From Polaromonas sp. A23 (lineage in GTDB: Bacteria; Pseudomonadota; Gammaproteobacteria; Burkholderiales; Burkholderiaceae_C), in assembly GCF_002001015.1 (NCBI RefSeq), contig NZ_MUNO01000039.1, positions 1-54,543 on the forward strand: a DNA stretch of 54,543 nucleotides, given 5' to 3'. A program made the position numbers and the translations under genes. Shown here piece by piece: positions 7,739 through 16,308 of the stretch. The notes under the pieces are model-generated. The model did not search any database, was not told the DNA's origin, and saw only the letters and a program-made list of their open reading frames with translations. The first letter of the stretch is position 1; every line of letters starts with the position of its first letter.

Positions 7739-9158
7739 AACCAACCCGCAGCGTATCCAGCAACCGGGCGTGAATGCCGCCAAAGCCTCCGTTGCTCATG
7801 CACAGCAAATGATCGCCAGGTCTGGCAGCCGCCTTGACCTGGAGCACCAGCTGGTCGAGGTTGTCCGCCACCTGCGCACGTTCACCCATGGGTGCCAGCG
7901 CAGCCCGGGCATCCCAGTCGAGTCCGCCTGCGTGGCAAAACGAAAGGTCCGCCTGCTCCAGGCTCCACGGTAATTGCGCCGTCATCGTTCCCAGCTTCAT
8001 GGTGTTGCTACGCGGCTCGAAGATGGCCAGGATGCGCTGGCCACCGCTTTGGCTGTTCAGCTGACGCCGCAGGCCGTCGATGGTGGTGTGGATGGCCGTC
8101 GGATGGTGTGCAAAGTCGTCGTACACGGTGATCTTGCCCCCGTCGCGCGCCACCACGCCGCGTACTTCCATACGGCGCCTGACATTTTCAAAGCTGCCCA
8201 GGGCCTCAGCAGCCGCCTGCGGCGCGACCCCGACATGTTCTGCGGCAGCGATGGCGGCCAGCGCATTCAGCTGATTGTGCACGCCGCTGATGGCCCACTC
8301 GACGCGGGCGACTTTTCGGCCGTCCTTGAGCACGTCGAAAGCTGCGGGTTCGCCCTGGGCTGAAAAACCTTCAGCCAAGGAGCCTCCGAAGAGTACACGC
8401 TCACTCCAGCAGCCTTGGGCCAGCACCCGGGCCAGGCTTTCTTCGCGGGCATTGACCACCAGCCGGCCAGAGCTGGGTACTGTGCGCACCAGGTGGTGAA
8501 ACTGGCGCTCAATGGCAGCCAGGTCGTCAAAGATATCGGCGTGGTCGAACTCAAGGTTGTTCAGGATGGCCGTGCGGGGCCGGTAGTGGACAAACTTGCT
8601 GCGCTTGTCGAAAAACGCGGTGTCGTATTCGTCTGCCTCGATCACAAAGGTGTTGCCGGCACCCAGGTGGGCAGACACACCGAAATTGAGCGGTACACCG
8701 CCCACCAGAAAGCCCGGCTGCAGGCCGGCGCATTCCAGAATCCAGGTCAGCATGGCCGTCGTGGTGGTTTTGCCGTGGGTGCCTGCCACGGCGAGCACAT
8801 GGCGTGGGCCGGTGGCATGGTGGGTAGGGTGATGCAGCACATGGCCGGACAACCACTGGGGGCCGCTGGTGTAGGGTAAGCCGGCATCGAGAATGGCTTC
8901 CATCAACGGGTACCGGGGTTTGCCACTGGCGTCATGCGCGCGCGACACCACGTTACCCACCACAAAGACATCCGGCGAAAAAGCCAGCTGGTCGGCGGCA
9001 TAACCTTCAGTCAGCTCGATGCCCAGCGCGCGCAGCTGATCACTCATGGGGGGATAGACCCCGGTGTCGCAACCGGTCACCTTGTGTCCGGCCTCACGTG
9101 CCAGAGCCGCCAGGCCGCCCATGAAGGTGCCGCAAATTCCCAGAATATGTATGTGCAT
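7737..9158 (-). CDS. mpl: UDP-N-acetylmuramate:L-alanyl-gamma-D-glutamyl-meso-diaminopimelate ligase
   Basis: Murein-recycling ligase that joins the tripeptide L-Ala-gamma-D-Glu-mDAP, recovered from turnover, onto UDP-MurNAc in the cytosol. It has 473 residues (E. coli about 457). The N-terminal nucleotide-binding motif is HILGICGTFMGG. The ATP P-loop of the Mur ligase family is GTHGKTTTT at residues 126-134, followed by EADEYDTAFFDKRSKF, which is typical of Mpl rather than MurC. The C-terminal domain includes YDDFAHHPTAI. The ATG at 9158 gives the family start. It acts in the same recycling route as ampD at 21.6-22.2 kb. Confidence 0.96.
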   Translation of the reverse strand: MHIHILGICGTFMGGLAALAREAGHKVTGCDTGVYPPMSDQLRALGIELTEGYAADQLAFSPDVFVVGNVVSRAHDASGKPRYPLMEAILDAGLPYTSGPQWLSGHVLHHPTHHATGPRHVLAVAGTHGKTTTTAMLTWILECAGLQPGFLVGGVPLNFGVSAHLGAGNTFVIEADEYDTAFFDKRSKFVHYRPRTAILNNLEFDHADIFDDLAAIERQFHHLVRTVPSSGRLVVNAREESLARVLAQGCWSERVLFGGSLAEGFSAQGEPAAFDVLKDGRKVARVEWAISGVHNQLNALAAIAAAEHVGVAPQAAAEALGSFENVRRRMEVRGVVARDGGKITVYDDFAHHPTAIHTTIDGLRRQLNSQSGGQRILAIFEPRSNTMKLGTMTAQLPWSLEQADLSFCHAGGLDWDARAALAPMGERAQVADNLDQLVLQVKAAARPGDHLLCMSNGGFGGIHARLLDTLRVG

Positions 9159-9235
9159 GGGGATATTCTAGGAGGGTGGCTGCCCATTCCCGCTTCGGCC
9201 CGTTGCGGGTCTTTTTACACATTTTTTGAACGAAA

Positions 9236-9288
9236 TCAGTCTCCAGCCCTTGAGTACCGGTCAAAACATGCTATTTATTTTGTAGCAA
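9236..9288 (+). repeat. Interspersed repeat R2, copy G
   Basis: GCCCTT at 9246, GCTAT at 9270 and GTAGC at 9282, with exact family spacing. It lies in the divergent gap between mpl and the next plus-strand gene. This is the one intergenic copy that does not follow a gene end in its own orientation. Confidence 0.75.
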
Positions 9289-9415
9289 CCATGGGGTGAA
9301 TCGTTTTGATCCGCCGTCACCGGGGCTGCTGTCTGCAACTTTCGGGTGGGCGCCAAGTCAATCCGTGCAAAATCGACAGCTTGCCTGCATTGGGCAGCTT
9401 TTTCCGAGAACTCCC

Positions 9416-10024
9416 TTGAACCCGACCACCCTGAAACTGGAAATTGCCGCCACCGCTGCCGCGCTGGTGGTGGAAGAGGGGCTGGAGTACGGCCCGGCCA
9501 AACATCGTGCCGTCAAGCAGATGAACCTGCCCCAGCGCAGCGAGCTTCCGGGAAACGACGAGGTGGAGGACGCCGTCCGCGAATACATTGCGCTCTTCTG
9601 CGCCGACACTCAGCCGGCCGAACTGGCCGCCCTGCGCGAACTGGCGCTGACCTGGATGACACGCATGGCGCAGTTTCGTCCCTACCTGGGCGGCGCCGTC
9701 TGGCACGGCACGGCCACTCGCCTGTCCGACATCTATATCCAGCTTTTTTGCGATGACCCCAAATCCGCCGAAATTGCGCTGATTGAGCACAACGTGGACT
9801 ACGAACCGCGCACGGTCACCGGCTTCACCGGCAGCAATGTCGAGGCATTGAGCTTGCGCAGCCTGTGCAAACCCCTTCAGGAGACCGTGGTCGTGCACCT
9901 GATGGTGTACGACCACGACCAGCTGCGCGGCGCCTTGCGACCCGATGCCAAAGGCCGCAAACCGCGTGGGGACCTGGCCGACGTGCAAAAATTGCTGATG
10001 TCCAGTCGGGAGTCCTCTTCATGA
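9416..10024 (+). CDS. Conserved hypothetical protein upstream of a TlpA-like thioredoxin
   Basis: About 202 residues from a TTG at 9416 (MNPTTLKLEIAATAAALVVEEG), preceded by GAGAA. A GTG at 9296 would add 40 residues that look non-coding. No domain is named with confidence. The sequence is alpha/beta with conserved-looking stretches: VEEGLEYGPAKHRAVKQM, YLGGAVWHGTATRLSDIYIQLF and IEHNVDYEPRTV. The GTATRLSDIYIQLF segment loosely recalls nucleotidyltransferase-like folds, but this is weak. Its stop overlaps the next start (ATGA), implying translational coupling with the thioredoxin-like gene. Confidence 0.75.
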   Translation: MNPTTLKLEIAATAAALVVEEGLEYGPAKHRAVKQMNLPQRSELPGNDEVEDAVREYIALFCADTQPAELAALRELALTWMTRMAQFRPYLGGAVWHGTATRLSDIYIQLFCDDPKSAEIALIEHNVDYEPRTVTGFTGSNVEALSLRSLCKPLQETVVVHLMVYDHDQLRGALRPDAKGRKPRGDLADVQKLLMSSRESSS

Positions 10025-10560
10025 ATCGCAGGCAGGTGATGCTTGGCGGCGTGGCTACAGCCGCTGCCCTGGCGGGTGCCGGGGTGGCGTGGCAGCAGTT
10101 TCAACCCCACGGTCAAGCGGACGGCGAGGCGGGCTCAACACCTTTGCCGGATTCTTTCTGGGGGCAGTCTTTCGAGACACCTGACGGTGCCAGCGTGGCA
10201 ATGAACTCCTTCCACGGACGCCCGCTGCTCGTCAATTTCTGGGCAACATGGTGTCCGCCCTGCGTGGAGGAATTGCCTCTTCTTGACAGCTTCTACCGTG
10301 AAAACAAACTTAAAAGCTGGCAAGTGGTGGGATTGGCTGTGGACCAGCCCGGTGCTGTCCGCGGCTGGCTGCAGCGCAAACCGCTGGCTTTTCCGGTGCT
10401 GATGGCGGGCTTTGGGGGTACCGAGCTCAGCAAATCGCTGGGTAATTTGTCAGGATCACTGCCGTTCACGGTGGTTTTTGGTGCTTCCGGCCGGTTGTTG
10501 CATCGAAGAAGTGGAAAAGTCTCGCCAGAAGACCTGGCGCAATGGGCTGGACTGGCCTGA
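10021..10560 (+). CDS. TlpA/ResA-like thioredoxin-fold protein, exported or membrane-anchored
   Basis: 179 residues starting in the ATGA overlap with the preceding stop. An N-terminal segment with paired Arg (MNRRQVMLGG) and an Ala/Gly-rich hydrophobic stretch (residues 7-24) acts as a signal or anchor; the RR suggests a possible Tat signal. The thioredoxin fold has the WCPPC active site with C78 and C81, and a cis-Pro motif SLPFTVV. Such proteins are periplasmic thiol-disulfide reductases, often for cytochrome c maturation or for protecting particular exported proteins. The substrate here is unknown. Confidence 0.85.
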   Translation: MNRRQVMLGGVATAAALAGAGVAWQQFQPHGQADGEAGSTPLPDSFWGQSFETPDGASVAMNSFHGRPLLVNFWATWCPPCVEELPLLDSFYRENKLKSWQVVGLAVDQPGAVRGWLQRKPLAFPVLMAGFGGTELSKSLGNLSGSLPFTVVFGASGRLLHRRSGKVSPEDLAQWAGLA

Positions 10561-10650
10561 CTGGCGTTGTTTGTCAAGGCCTTGCAGGGGTCTGGTTCTG
10601 GGTTAAAGTTCGTCCTTGCCCGGGCACCGACCGGAAGGAGAGAGCGTCAA

Positions 10651-11094
10651 ATGAGCATACTTGTATTGCACGGCCCCAACCTGAACCTGCTTGGGACGCG
10701 CGAACCGCAAATTTACGGTTCTACAACGTTGGATCAAATTAATGAAAATTTGGTTAAATTAGGAGCAGATCGCGGATTTCTCCTTCAAACCTTTCAAAGT
10801 AATCATGAGGGCTTGATCGTTGACCGCATCCAGCAGGCGCGGACCGACGGTACCCAGTTCATTGTGATCAACCCGGCGGCCTTTACCCATACCAGCGTGG
10901 CAATTCGTGATGCGCTGGCCGGAGTGGCCATTCCATTCGTCGAAGTGCATCTTTCCAATGTGCACAGGCGCGAAGCCTTTCGGCATCACTCGTATTTTTC
11001 CGATCTTGCCGAGGCTGTGATGGCTGGTTTCGGTTCTGCGGGTTATGGCTATGCGGTAGACTTCGCCATTTCGCGTCTGGCTAAAACTGCCTGA
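10651..11094 (+). CDS. aroQ: 3-dehydroquinate dehydratase, type II
   Basis: Dehydrates 3-dehydroquinate to 3-dehydroshikimate, the third shikimate step, so it serves the same pathway as aroG in this window. It has 147 residues, the normal length for the dodecameric type II enzyme. The [18 protein letters not shown] signature carries the catalytic Tyr22. The active-site [16 protein letters not shown] and [11 protein letters not shown] motifs are intact. The ATG at 10651 follows GGAAGGAG; an upstream in-frame start at 10567 is not needed. It precedes accB, as in many proteobacteria. Confidence 0.97.
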   Translation: MSILVLHGPNLNLLGTREPQIYGSTTLDQINENLVKLGADRGFLLQTFQSNHEGLIVDRIQQARTDGTQFIVINPAAFTHTSVAIRDALAGVAIPFVEVHLSNVHRREAFRHHSYFSDLAEAVMAGFGSAGYGYAVDFAISRLAKTA

Positions 11095-11240
11095 ATTAAC
11101 AAAATTAACTGACTTTTAAGCGCTGAAGGGTGTACAAAGCGGAGCTTGGATACAAATCAAGGTAAACCGTTTATAGACTTTTCGACTGAAAAATCTCAGA
11201 GAGATGCCACCCAAAGGCGTCCACTGTCGTTGGAGAAACC

Positions 11241-11687
11241 ATGGATTTAAGAAAACTCAAGACCCTGATTGACCTTGTCTCGGAGTCGAATGTGTCGGAA
11301 CTGGAGATCACCGAGGCCGAGGGCAAGGTGCGTATTGTCAAGTCCGGTGGGGTGCCCATGGTGATGCAAGCCCCAGTGGCCATGGCGCCTGCGCCCGTTG
11401 CGGCAGCTCCTGTTGCCGGTGTGCCGGCTACGTCCGCAGAGGCGGCACCGGCCGGTCATGCCGTCAAGTCGCCTATGGTCGGCACCTTTTACCGTTCTTC
11501 CAGCCCGGGGGCGAAGGCATATGTCGAGGTGGGCAGCCAGGTCAAGGAAGGCGAGACCATCTGCATCATTGAGGCGATGAAAATTCTCAACGAAATTGAA
11601 GCCGACAAGTCCGGCACCGTCACCCGCATCCTTTGCGAAAACGGTCAGGCGGTGGAATATGGACAACCGCTCTTCATGATCGAGTGA
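11241..11687 (+). CDS. accB: Biotin carboxyl carrier protein of acetyl-CoA carboxylase
   Basis: Carries the biotin that shuttles CO2 between AccC and the AccAD carboxyltransferase in fatty-acid synthesis. It has 148 residues. The N-terminal helix [16 protein letters not shown] is followed by an Ala/Pro-rich linker (residues 43-72) and the biotinyl domain with EAMKI, biotinylated at K114. GGAGAAACC precedes the ATG. The 146-bp spacer after aroQ is AT-rich and probably holds the accBC promoter, although no clean -35/-10 pair was found. accC follows after 7 bp. Confidence 0.97.
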   Translation: MDLRKLKTLIDLVSESNVSELEITEAEGKVRIVKSGGVPMVMQAPVAMAPAPVAAAPVAGVPATSAEAAPAGHAVKSPMVGTFYRSSSPGAKAYVEVGSQVKEGETICIIEAMKILNEIEADKSGTVTRILCENGQAVEYGQPLFMIE

Positions 11688-11694
11688 TCGCTGC

Positions 11695-13044
11695 ATGTTC
11701 AAAAAGATACTGATCGCCAACCGCGGCGAAATCGCACTTCGCATCCAGCGCGCCTGCCGGGAGCTCGGCGTCAAGGCGGTTATGGTTTATTCGGAGGCTG
11801 ACCGCGAGGCCAAGTACATCAAGCTGGCCGACGAATCGGTCTGCATCGGTCCCGCACCTTCGGCACAGAGTTACCTCAACATGCCGGCCATCATTTCGGC
11901 CGCCGAAGTAACGGACGCAGAAGCCATCCACCCTGGCTACGGTTTTCTGAGTGAAAACGCCGACTTTGCCGAACGTGTTGAGAAAAGCGGCTTCAAGTTC
12001 ATAGGTCCAACGCCGGAATCGATCCGCATCATGGGTGACAAAGTCTCGGCCAAGCAGACCATGATCAAGGCTGGTGTTCCTTGCGTGCCTGGCTCCGAAG
12101 GCGCCTTGCCCGATGACGCTGCGGTGATCAAGCGCACCGCCAAGCAGGTCGGCTACCCCGTCATCATCAAGGCGGCGGGCGGCGGCGGTGGACGCGGCAT
12201 GCGGGTGGTGCACACCGAGGCGGCACTGCTGCATGCAGTACAGACCACCAAGGCCGAAGCGGGCGCTGCCTTTGGCAACCCCGAGGTCTACATGGAAAAA
12301 TTCCTGCAGAACCCGCGCCATATTGAAATCCAGATCCTGGCCGACCAGCACAAGAATGCCGTCTGGCTGGGCGAGCGTGACTGCTCCATGCAACGCCGCC
12401 ATCAGAAAGTCATCGAAGAGGCGCCTGCCCCCGGCGTTCCGCGCAAGCTGATCGAGCGTATTGGCGAACGCTGCGTCGCCGCCGTCAAGAAGATCGGCTA
12501 CCGCGGCGCCGGGACTTTCGAGTTCCTCTATGAAAACGGCGAGTTCTACTTTATTGAGATGAACACGCGGGTTCAGGTGGAGCACCCGGTGACCGAATGG
12601 GTGACTGGCGTCGACATCGTCAGAACGCAGATTCAGGTCGCCGCGGGCGAAAAACTGCCCTTCACCCAGCGTCAGATTGAAATCAAGGGGCACGCGATTG
12701 AATGCCGCATCAACGCGGAAGACCCGTACAAGTTTGTTCCATCGCCGGGGCGCATTACCACCTGGCATATGCCGGGCGGGCCGGGTGTGCGCGTGGACTC
12801 GCATATTTACGCCAACTACTTTGTGCCGCCGAACTATGACTCCATGGTGGGCAAGATCATTGTTCACGGTGATACGCGCGAGCAGGCACTCGCCCGCATG
12901 CGCACGGCGCTGGCCGAAACCGTGGTCGAGGGAATCAACACCAACATTCCGCTGCATCGCGAGCTGATGGTCGACGCCAAATTCATGGATGGCGGCACCA
13001 ACATCCACTACCTCGAAGAGTGGCTGTCAAAACGTGATCGTTAG
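11695..13044 (+). CDS. accC: Biotin carboxylase subunit of acetyl-CoA carboxylase
   Basis: ATP-grasp enzyme that carboxylates biotin on AccB using bicarbonate and ATP. It has 449 residues, as in E. coli. Visible motifs are the N-terminal [14 protein letters not shown], the glycine-rich ATP lid [14 protein letters not shown] near residue 160, [11 protein letters not shown], and the catalytic [14 protein letters not shown] with the conserved Arg. It is co-transcribed with accB. Its TAG stop coincides with the first bases of repeat R1 copy b. Confidence 0.98.
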   Translation: MFKKILIANRGEIALRIQRACRELGVKAVMVYSEADREAKYIKLADESVCIGPAPSAQSYLNMPAIISAAEVTDAEAIHPGYGFLSENADFAERVEKSGFKFIGPTPESIRIMGDKVSAKQTMIKAGVPCVPGSEGALPDDAAVIKRTAKQVGYPVIIKAAGGGGGRGMRVVHTEAALLHAVQTTKAEAGAAFGNPEVYMEKFLQNPRHIEIQILADQHKNAVWLGERDCSMQRRHQKVIEEAPAPGVPRKLIERIGERCVAAVKKIGYRGAGTFEFLYENGEFYFIEMNTRVQVEHPVTEWVTGVDIVRTQIQVAAGEKLPFTQRQIEIKGHAIECRINAEDPYKFVPSPGRITTWHMPGGPGVRVDSHIYANYFVPPNYDSMVGKIIVHGDTREQALARMRTALAETVVEGINTNIPLHRELMVDAKFMDGGTNIHYLEEWLSKRDR

Positions 13045-13138
13045 CCCCCACGCTTCTCGCTTCGCGTAGTGCGCTGCCCCGAGGGGGCCGCTGCGCCTGC
13101 GGCCCGGCGAAGCCGGTTCCGCGGCCCCGGCTTGAATA
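13042..13138 (+). repeat. Interspersed repeat R1, copy b
   Basis: The accC stop TAG merges directly into GCCCCCACGC. A CCCCGAGGGGGC block, CGCTGCGCCTGCGGCCCGGC and CGGTTCCGCGGCC follow. This short form is nearly the same as copy a and lies in the orientation of accC. It ends about 40 bp before prmA. Confidence 0.82.
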
Positions 13139-13180
13139 AGAGTATTTGGCAACCGCGCTTTCTCATCGAGGCGATACATC

Positions 13181-14164
13181 ATGTTTGAACTGATCCTGTT
13201 GGCGCCGGTGGCGCAGGTCGAGGAGCTCAGCGACGCGCTCGATGCGCTGGACGCGCTCAGCGTGTCGGTGGAAGACGCTGATGCCCAGACGCCTGCCGAA
13301 CAGGCCTTGTTCGGCGAGCCCGGCATGCCGCCGCCGAAAGCGGGCTGGGAGCGCTCCCGTGTGGTGTCGTTATTTTCGGACGAGGCTGCTGCGCGAGATG
13401 CCGCAACGGTGCTGGCCGCGCAGGACTTTTTTGCCGGCTGCCGGCTGGTAGCCATTCAGCCGGTCCCTGAGCAGGACTGGGTGCGCCTCACGCAGTCACA
13501 GTTCGCGCCGGTAGAAATCACGCCAGAGTTCTGGATCGTTCCGACCTGGCATGAGCCTCCCGCAGAGGCCAGGCAGGTGATTCGGCTGGATCCGGGTCTT
13601 GCTTTTGGCACAGGAACACATCCGACGACGCGCATGTGTTTGCGCTGGATAGCTGGTGCCCCCACGCTCGGCACTGGCGTGTCCTCGCTGCCCCCCGAGG
13701 GGGCTAATTTTCCTAGGGGCGGCCCGTCGGAAAATTCCGTCCCACCGGATGGGGCTCCCCGGCGTATGCCTCTGGGTCGTGTTCTCGACTATGGCTGTGG
13801 GTCCGGCATCCTGGCCATTGGTGCTGCCAAGTTCGGCGCCTCCGACATCGATGCAGTGGATATCGACGAGGCCGCAGTGCAGTCCACGCAGGCCAATGCC
13901 GAAGCCAATCATGTCAGCTTGAATGCCGGCCTGCCCGACAAGGCCAAAGGCGCCTATCGCACGGTGCTGGCAAATATCCTGGCCACGCCGCTCAAGGTGT
14001 TGGCGCCGCTGTTGTGCGCGCATGTTGCCCCTGGCGGCGCGTTGGTGCTGGCCGGTATCCTGGAGCGCCAGGCGGATGAGCTCAAAACAGCTTATGCACC
14101 TTACTGTCTGCTGGAAGTAGCTGACCGGGAAGATGGCTGGATTTTGATGACCGCGCGTCTGTGA
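13181..14164 (+). CDS. prmA: Ribosomal protein L11 methyltransferase, with repeat-derived insert
   Basis: SAM-dependent trimethylation of ribosomal protein L11. It has 327 residues; about 293 is usual. The N-terminal substrate-recognition domain, the linker and a Rossmann methyltransferase domain are in the normal order. Motifs are LDPGLAFGTGTHPTTRMCLRWI, motif I VLDYGCGSGILAIGA at residues 201-215, and NILATPL. The extra length is about 37 residues (roughly 159-196) between the GTHPTT motif and motif I. They are encoded by an R1 repeat read through in frame and are rich in Gly, Pro and Ser. The insert falls in a loop position, so activity is plausibly kept. Confidence 0.95.
   Translation: MFELILLAPVAQVEELSDALDALDALSVSVEDADAQTPAEQALFGEPGMPPPKAGWERSRVVSLFSDEAAARDAATVLAAQDFFAGCRLVAIQPVPEQDWVRLTQSQFAPVEITPEFWIVPTWHEPPAEARQVIRLDPGLAFGTGTHPTTRMCLRWIAGAPTLGTGVSSLPPEGANFPRGGPSENSVPPDGAPRRMPLGRVLDYGCGSGILAIGAAKFGASDIDAVDIDEAAVQSTQANAEANHVSLNAGLPDKAKGAYRTVLANILATPLKVLAPLLCAHVAPGGALVLAGILERQADELKTAYAPYCLLEVADREDGWILMTARL
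13658..13760 (+). repeat. Interspersed repeat R1, copy c, in frame inside prmA
   Basis: GCCCCCACGC at 13658, a CCCCCCGAGGGGGC block, then a variant tail GGGGCGGCCCG shared with the copy at 39046. An internal inverted repeat AATTTTCC (13706-13713) and GGAAAATT (13729-13736) is unique to this copy. The frame stays open because the stop triplet normally preceding GCCCCC (TAG or TGA) is here read as GGT GCC. Confidence 0.82.
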
Positions 14165-14231
14165 CCGGTGGCATGGCGGGTGGCCTCGATCCGAAACCCT
14201 GGATAGCCGCCGATTTACAATCAGGCCCTAA

Positions 14232-15260
14232 ATGAGCCTGATTACCCGCTGTTCCGCTTGCGGCACGATGTTCAAAGTCGTGGCTGACCAACTCAGAATT
14301 TCCCAAGGGTGGGTGCGGTGCGGGAATTGCTCTGAGGTTTTCGATGCTGCCGCCAATTTGCAGCCTTACGTTTCCCAGACTGCCCCCGCCCCCCTTCCAG
14401 CTGCTGCTGATGCACTGAAAGAAGAGACCAGCGGCACTGAATCTGTCGCCCCTATGCTGGTGGCGCCTTCCGCTGAGCCGGAGCCTGAGGCGGAAAACGC
14501 TTCCCTCGCGGTACCTGCTTCCCTGCCTGAAGTTCAGGTGTCTCCCTCGCCTGACCTCGCCGCTGATGTGTTTGCATTTTCCGTAAGCCCGGAGCCGTCA
14601 GATTTTTCCGGCGTGGTAGCGCCGGCCGAGCGAACGAGGCGTGGGGAAAGCGCCTTTGATGAGGCAGAAGTACCTGAACTTCACGATGTTCAGGAGGTCT
14701 CGTTTGTGCGCGAGGCCAGACGTGATGCCTTCTGGCGGCGGCCTGCATTGCGCTGGGCTCTCGGTCTGGCAGCGTTCGTATTGTTGTCAGTCCTGTTGCT
14801 CCAGATCGCCGTGTTTCAGCGGAACACCTTCGCCATGTCGCAGCCATGGCTCAGCCCGGCACTGCACGCTTTGTGTGCCACTCTGCGTTGCGAGATCAGG
14901 CCGCCGCAACAGATCGAGTCGGTTGTGATTGAAAGCTCATCCTTCAACAAGCTGGCCACGGATGTTTATCGACTCCATGTGGTCATCAAGAACACGGGCA
15001 CGATCACACTGGCGCTTCCTTCGCTCGAATTGACCCTGACCGACACGCAGGACCAAGCCAAATTGCGTCGCGTGCTGACACCGATTGAACTCGGTGCCAA
15101 GGCTCCCACACTGGCCGCCGGCGCTGAATTTTCCGGCGTTGCCACCATCCGGCTTTTGAATGTTCCGCCCGAGGTTCCTGTACCCACTGCGGCATCCGCA
15201 GCAAAACCCGCCGGCCCGCTGCGCATTGCTGGCTACCGTGTCCTTGCTTTTTATCCCTGA
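14232..15260 (+). CDS. Zinc-ribbon membrane protein with DUF3426 domain
   Basis: 342 residues. The N-terminal MJ0042-type zinc ribbon has Cys pairs C7/C10 and C30/C33. A long acidic, Pro/Ala-rich linker (about residues 45-165) leads to one transmembrane helix (about 173-196). The C-terminal beta-rich DUF3426 domain is presumably periplasmic. This architecture commonly sits next to prmA in Burkholderiales. The function is unknown; the layout suggests the cytosolic ribbon is linked to an envelope domain. It begins 67 bp after prmA and leads into the kinase gene. Confidence 0.88.
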   Translation: MSLITRCSACGTMFKVVADQLRISQGWVRCGNCSEVFDAAANLQPYVSQTAPAPLPAAADALKEETSGTESVAPMLVAPSAEPEPEAENASLAVPASLPEVQVSPSPDLAADVFAFSVSPEPSDFSGVVAPAERTRRGESAFDEAEVPELHDVQEVSFVREARRDAFWRRPALRWALGLAAFVLLSVLLLQIAVFQRNTFAMSQPWLSPALHALCATLRCEIRPPQQIESVVIESSSFNKLATDVYRLHVVIKNTGTITLALPSLELTLTDTQDQAKLRRVLTPIELGAKAPTLAAGAEFSGVATIRLLNVPPEVPVPTAASAAKPAGPLRIAGYRVLAFYP

Positions 15261-15276
15261 CTGAATTGAGATCTCC

Positions 15277-16179
15277 ATGCCTGCTGTAATTTGTGGTTCC
15301 CTGGCCTTTGACACCATCATGACCTTCGAAGGGCGCTTTGCCGAGCAGATCCTGCCCGATCAATTGCACATCCTCAATGTGTCCTTCTTGGTACCTGCGT
15401 TGCGGCGGGAATTTGGCGGCTGTGCCGGCAACATCGCCTACGGCCTGCGGCAGCTCGGTGGCACACCCTTGCCCATGGCAACCGTCGGCAGCGACGGTGC
15501 CGAGTATGTGGCGCGCCTGAATACACTGGGCATCAGCACCGAATTTGTCCGCGAAGTGAGTGACTCCTACACTGCCCAGGCCATGATCATGACCGACCGC
15601 GACAATAACCAGATCACCGCTTTTCATCCGGGTGCGATGGGCCAGGCGCACATGACAAAAATTGCGGCGCGCGCCGACATCAACATCGGCATCATCTCTC
15701 CGGACGGGCGCGACGCGATGCTGCAGCACGCTGAACAGTTCAAGGCGGCCGGCATTCCTTTTGTGTTTGATCCCGGCCAGGGCCTGCCAATGTTTGACGG
15801 CAAGGAGCTCGCTCATTTTGTGAAGCTGGCGAGCTGGGTGACTGTCAACGATTACGAGGCCAAGCTGCTTTGTGACCGGACTGGTCAGTCCTGTGCCGAG
15901 ATTTCCCGGCAGGTGCAGGGCCTTGTGGTGACACTGGGGGCACAGGGCTGCGAAGTCTGGGTTGACGGGGAGAAAACGCTGGTGGAGCCAGTGGCGGCCA
16001 AAGAGGTGGTGGACCCTACCGGATGCGGGGATGCTTTTCGGGGAGCCTTGCTGTTCGGCCTGGAGCAGGGGTGGTCTCTGGCACGCTGCGCTGAGCTTGG
16101 CAATCGCGTCGGAGCCCATAAGATTGCTTTCCGCGGTGGCCAGAACTACACGCTGAATTCAGACCAAATCGGCGTCTAG
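15277..16179 (+). CDS. PfkB-family carbohydrate/nucleoside kinase
   Basis: 300 residues of the ribokinase fold. The N-terminal GG motif region is FGGCAGNIAYGLRQLGG. The C-terminal PfkB signature DPTGCGDAFRGALLFGL starts at residue 246, and its catalytic base is D252. The N-terminus (AVICGSLAFDTIMTFEGRF) and overall pattern fit the adenosine-kinase-like nucleoside kinases found in Burkholderia-type genomes, but the substrate cannot be proven from sequence. It follows the DUF3426 gene after 16 bp. Its TAG stop overlaps the start of an R2 repeat. Confidence 0.88.
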   Translation: MPAVICGSLAFDTIMTFEGRFAEQILPDQLHILNVSFLVPALRREFGGCAGNIAYGLRQLGGTPLPMATVGSDGAEYVARLNTLGISTEFVREVSDSYTAQAMIMTDRDNNQITAFHPGAMGQAHMTKIAARADINIGIISPDGRDAMLQHAEQFKAAGIPFVFDPGQGLPMFDGKELAHFVKLASWVTVNDYEAKLLCDRTGQSCAEISRQVQGLVVTLGAQGCEVWVDGEKTLVEPVAAKEVVDPTGCGDAFRGALLFGLEQGWSLARCAELGNRVGAHKIAFRGGQNYTLNSDQIGV

Positions 16180-16222
16180 CCCACGAACAACGGACGCGAA
16201 CAGCTATTAATTTGATAGCTGA
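16177..16222 (+). repeat. Interspersed repeat R2, copy B
   Basis: GCCCAC at 16179 (overlapping the kinase stop TAG), GCTAT at 16203 and ATAGC at 16215, with exact 24/12 spacing. AGCTAT and ATAGCT form a perfect six-base stem. It has the same orientation as the kinase gene. Confidence 0.75.
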
Positions 16223-16248
16223 TTGAGTGCGTCGTCTCAAAACACTTC

Positions 16249-16286
16249 GCCCAAAGAAAAAGCCCGGCATCTTGCGATGTCGGGCT
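16249..16286 (-). terminator. Rho-independent terminator of the histone-H1-like gene
   Basis: Reading on the minus strand, AGCCCGACATC pairs with GATGCCGGGCT (plus-strand 16276-16286 and 16261-16271) across a four-base loop with one G-U pair, followed by TTTTTCTTT. It lies 22 bases past the stop of the minus-strand gene. Confidence 0.82.
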
Positions 16287-16308
16287 TCAAGCACAAGTGC
16301 CTTACTGA

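Noticed and set aside
11095..11240. Promoter candidate TTGGAT/TATAGA before accB
   Set aside because: The spacer is 20 bases, too long for a normal sigma-70 promoter; the region is a likely promoter zone but no site is claimed.
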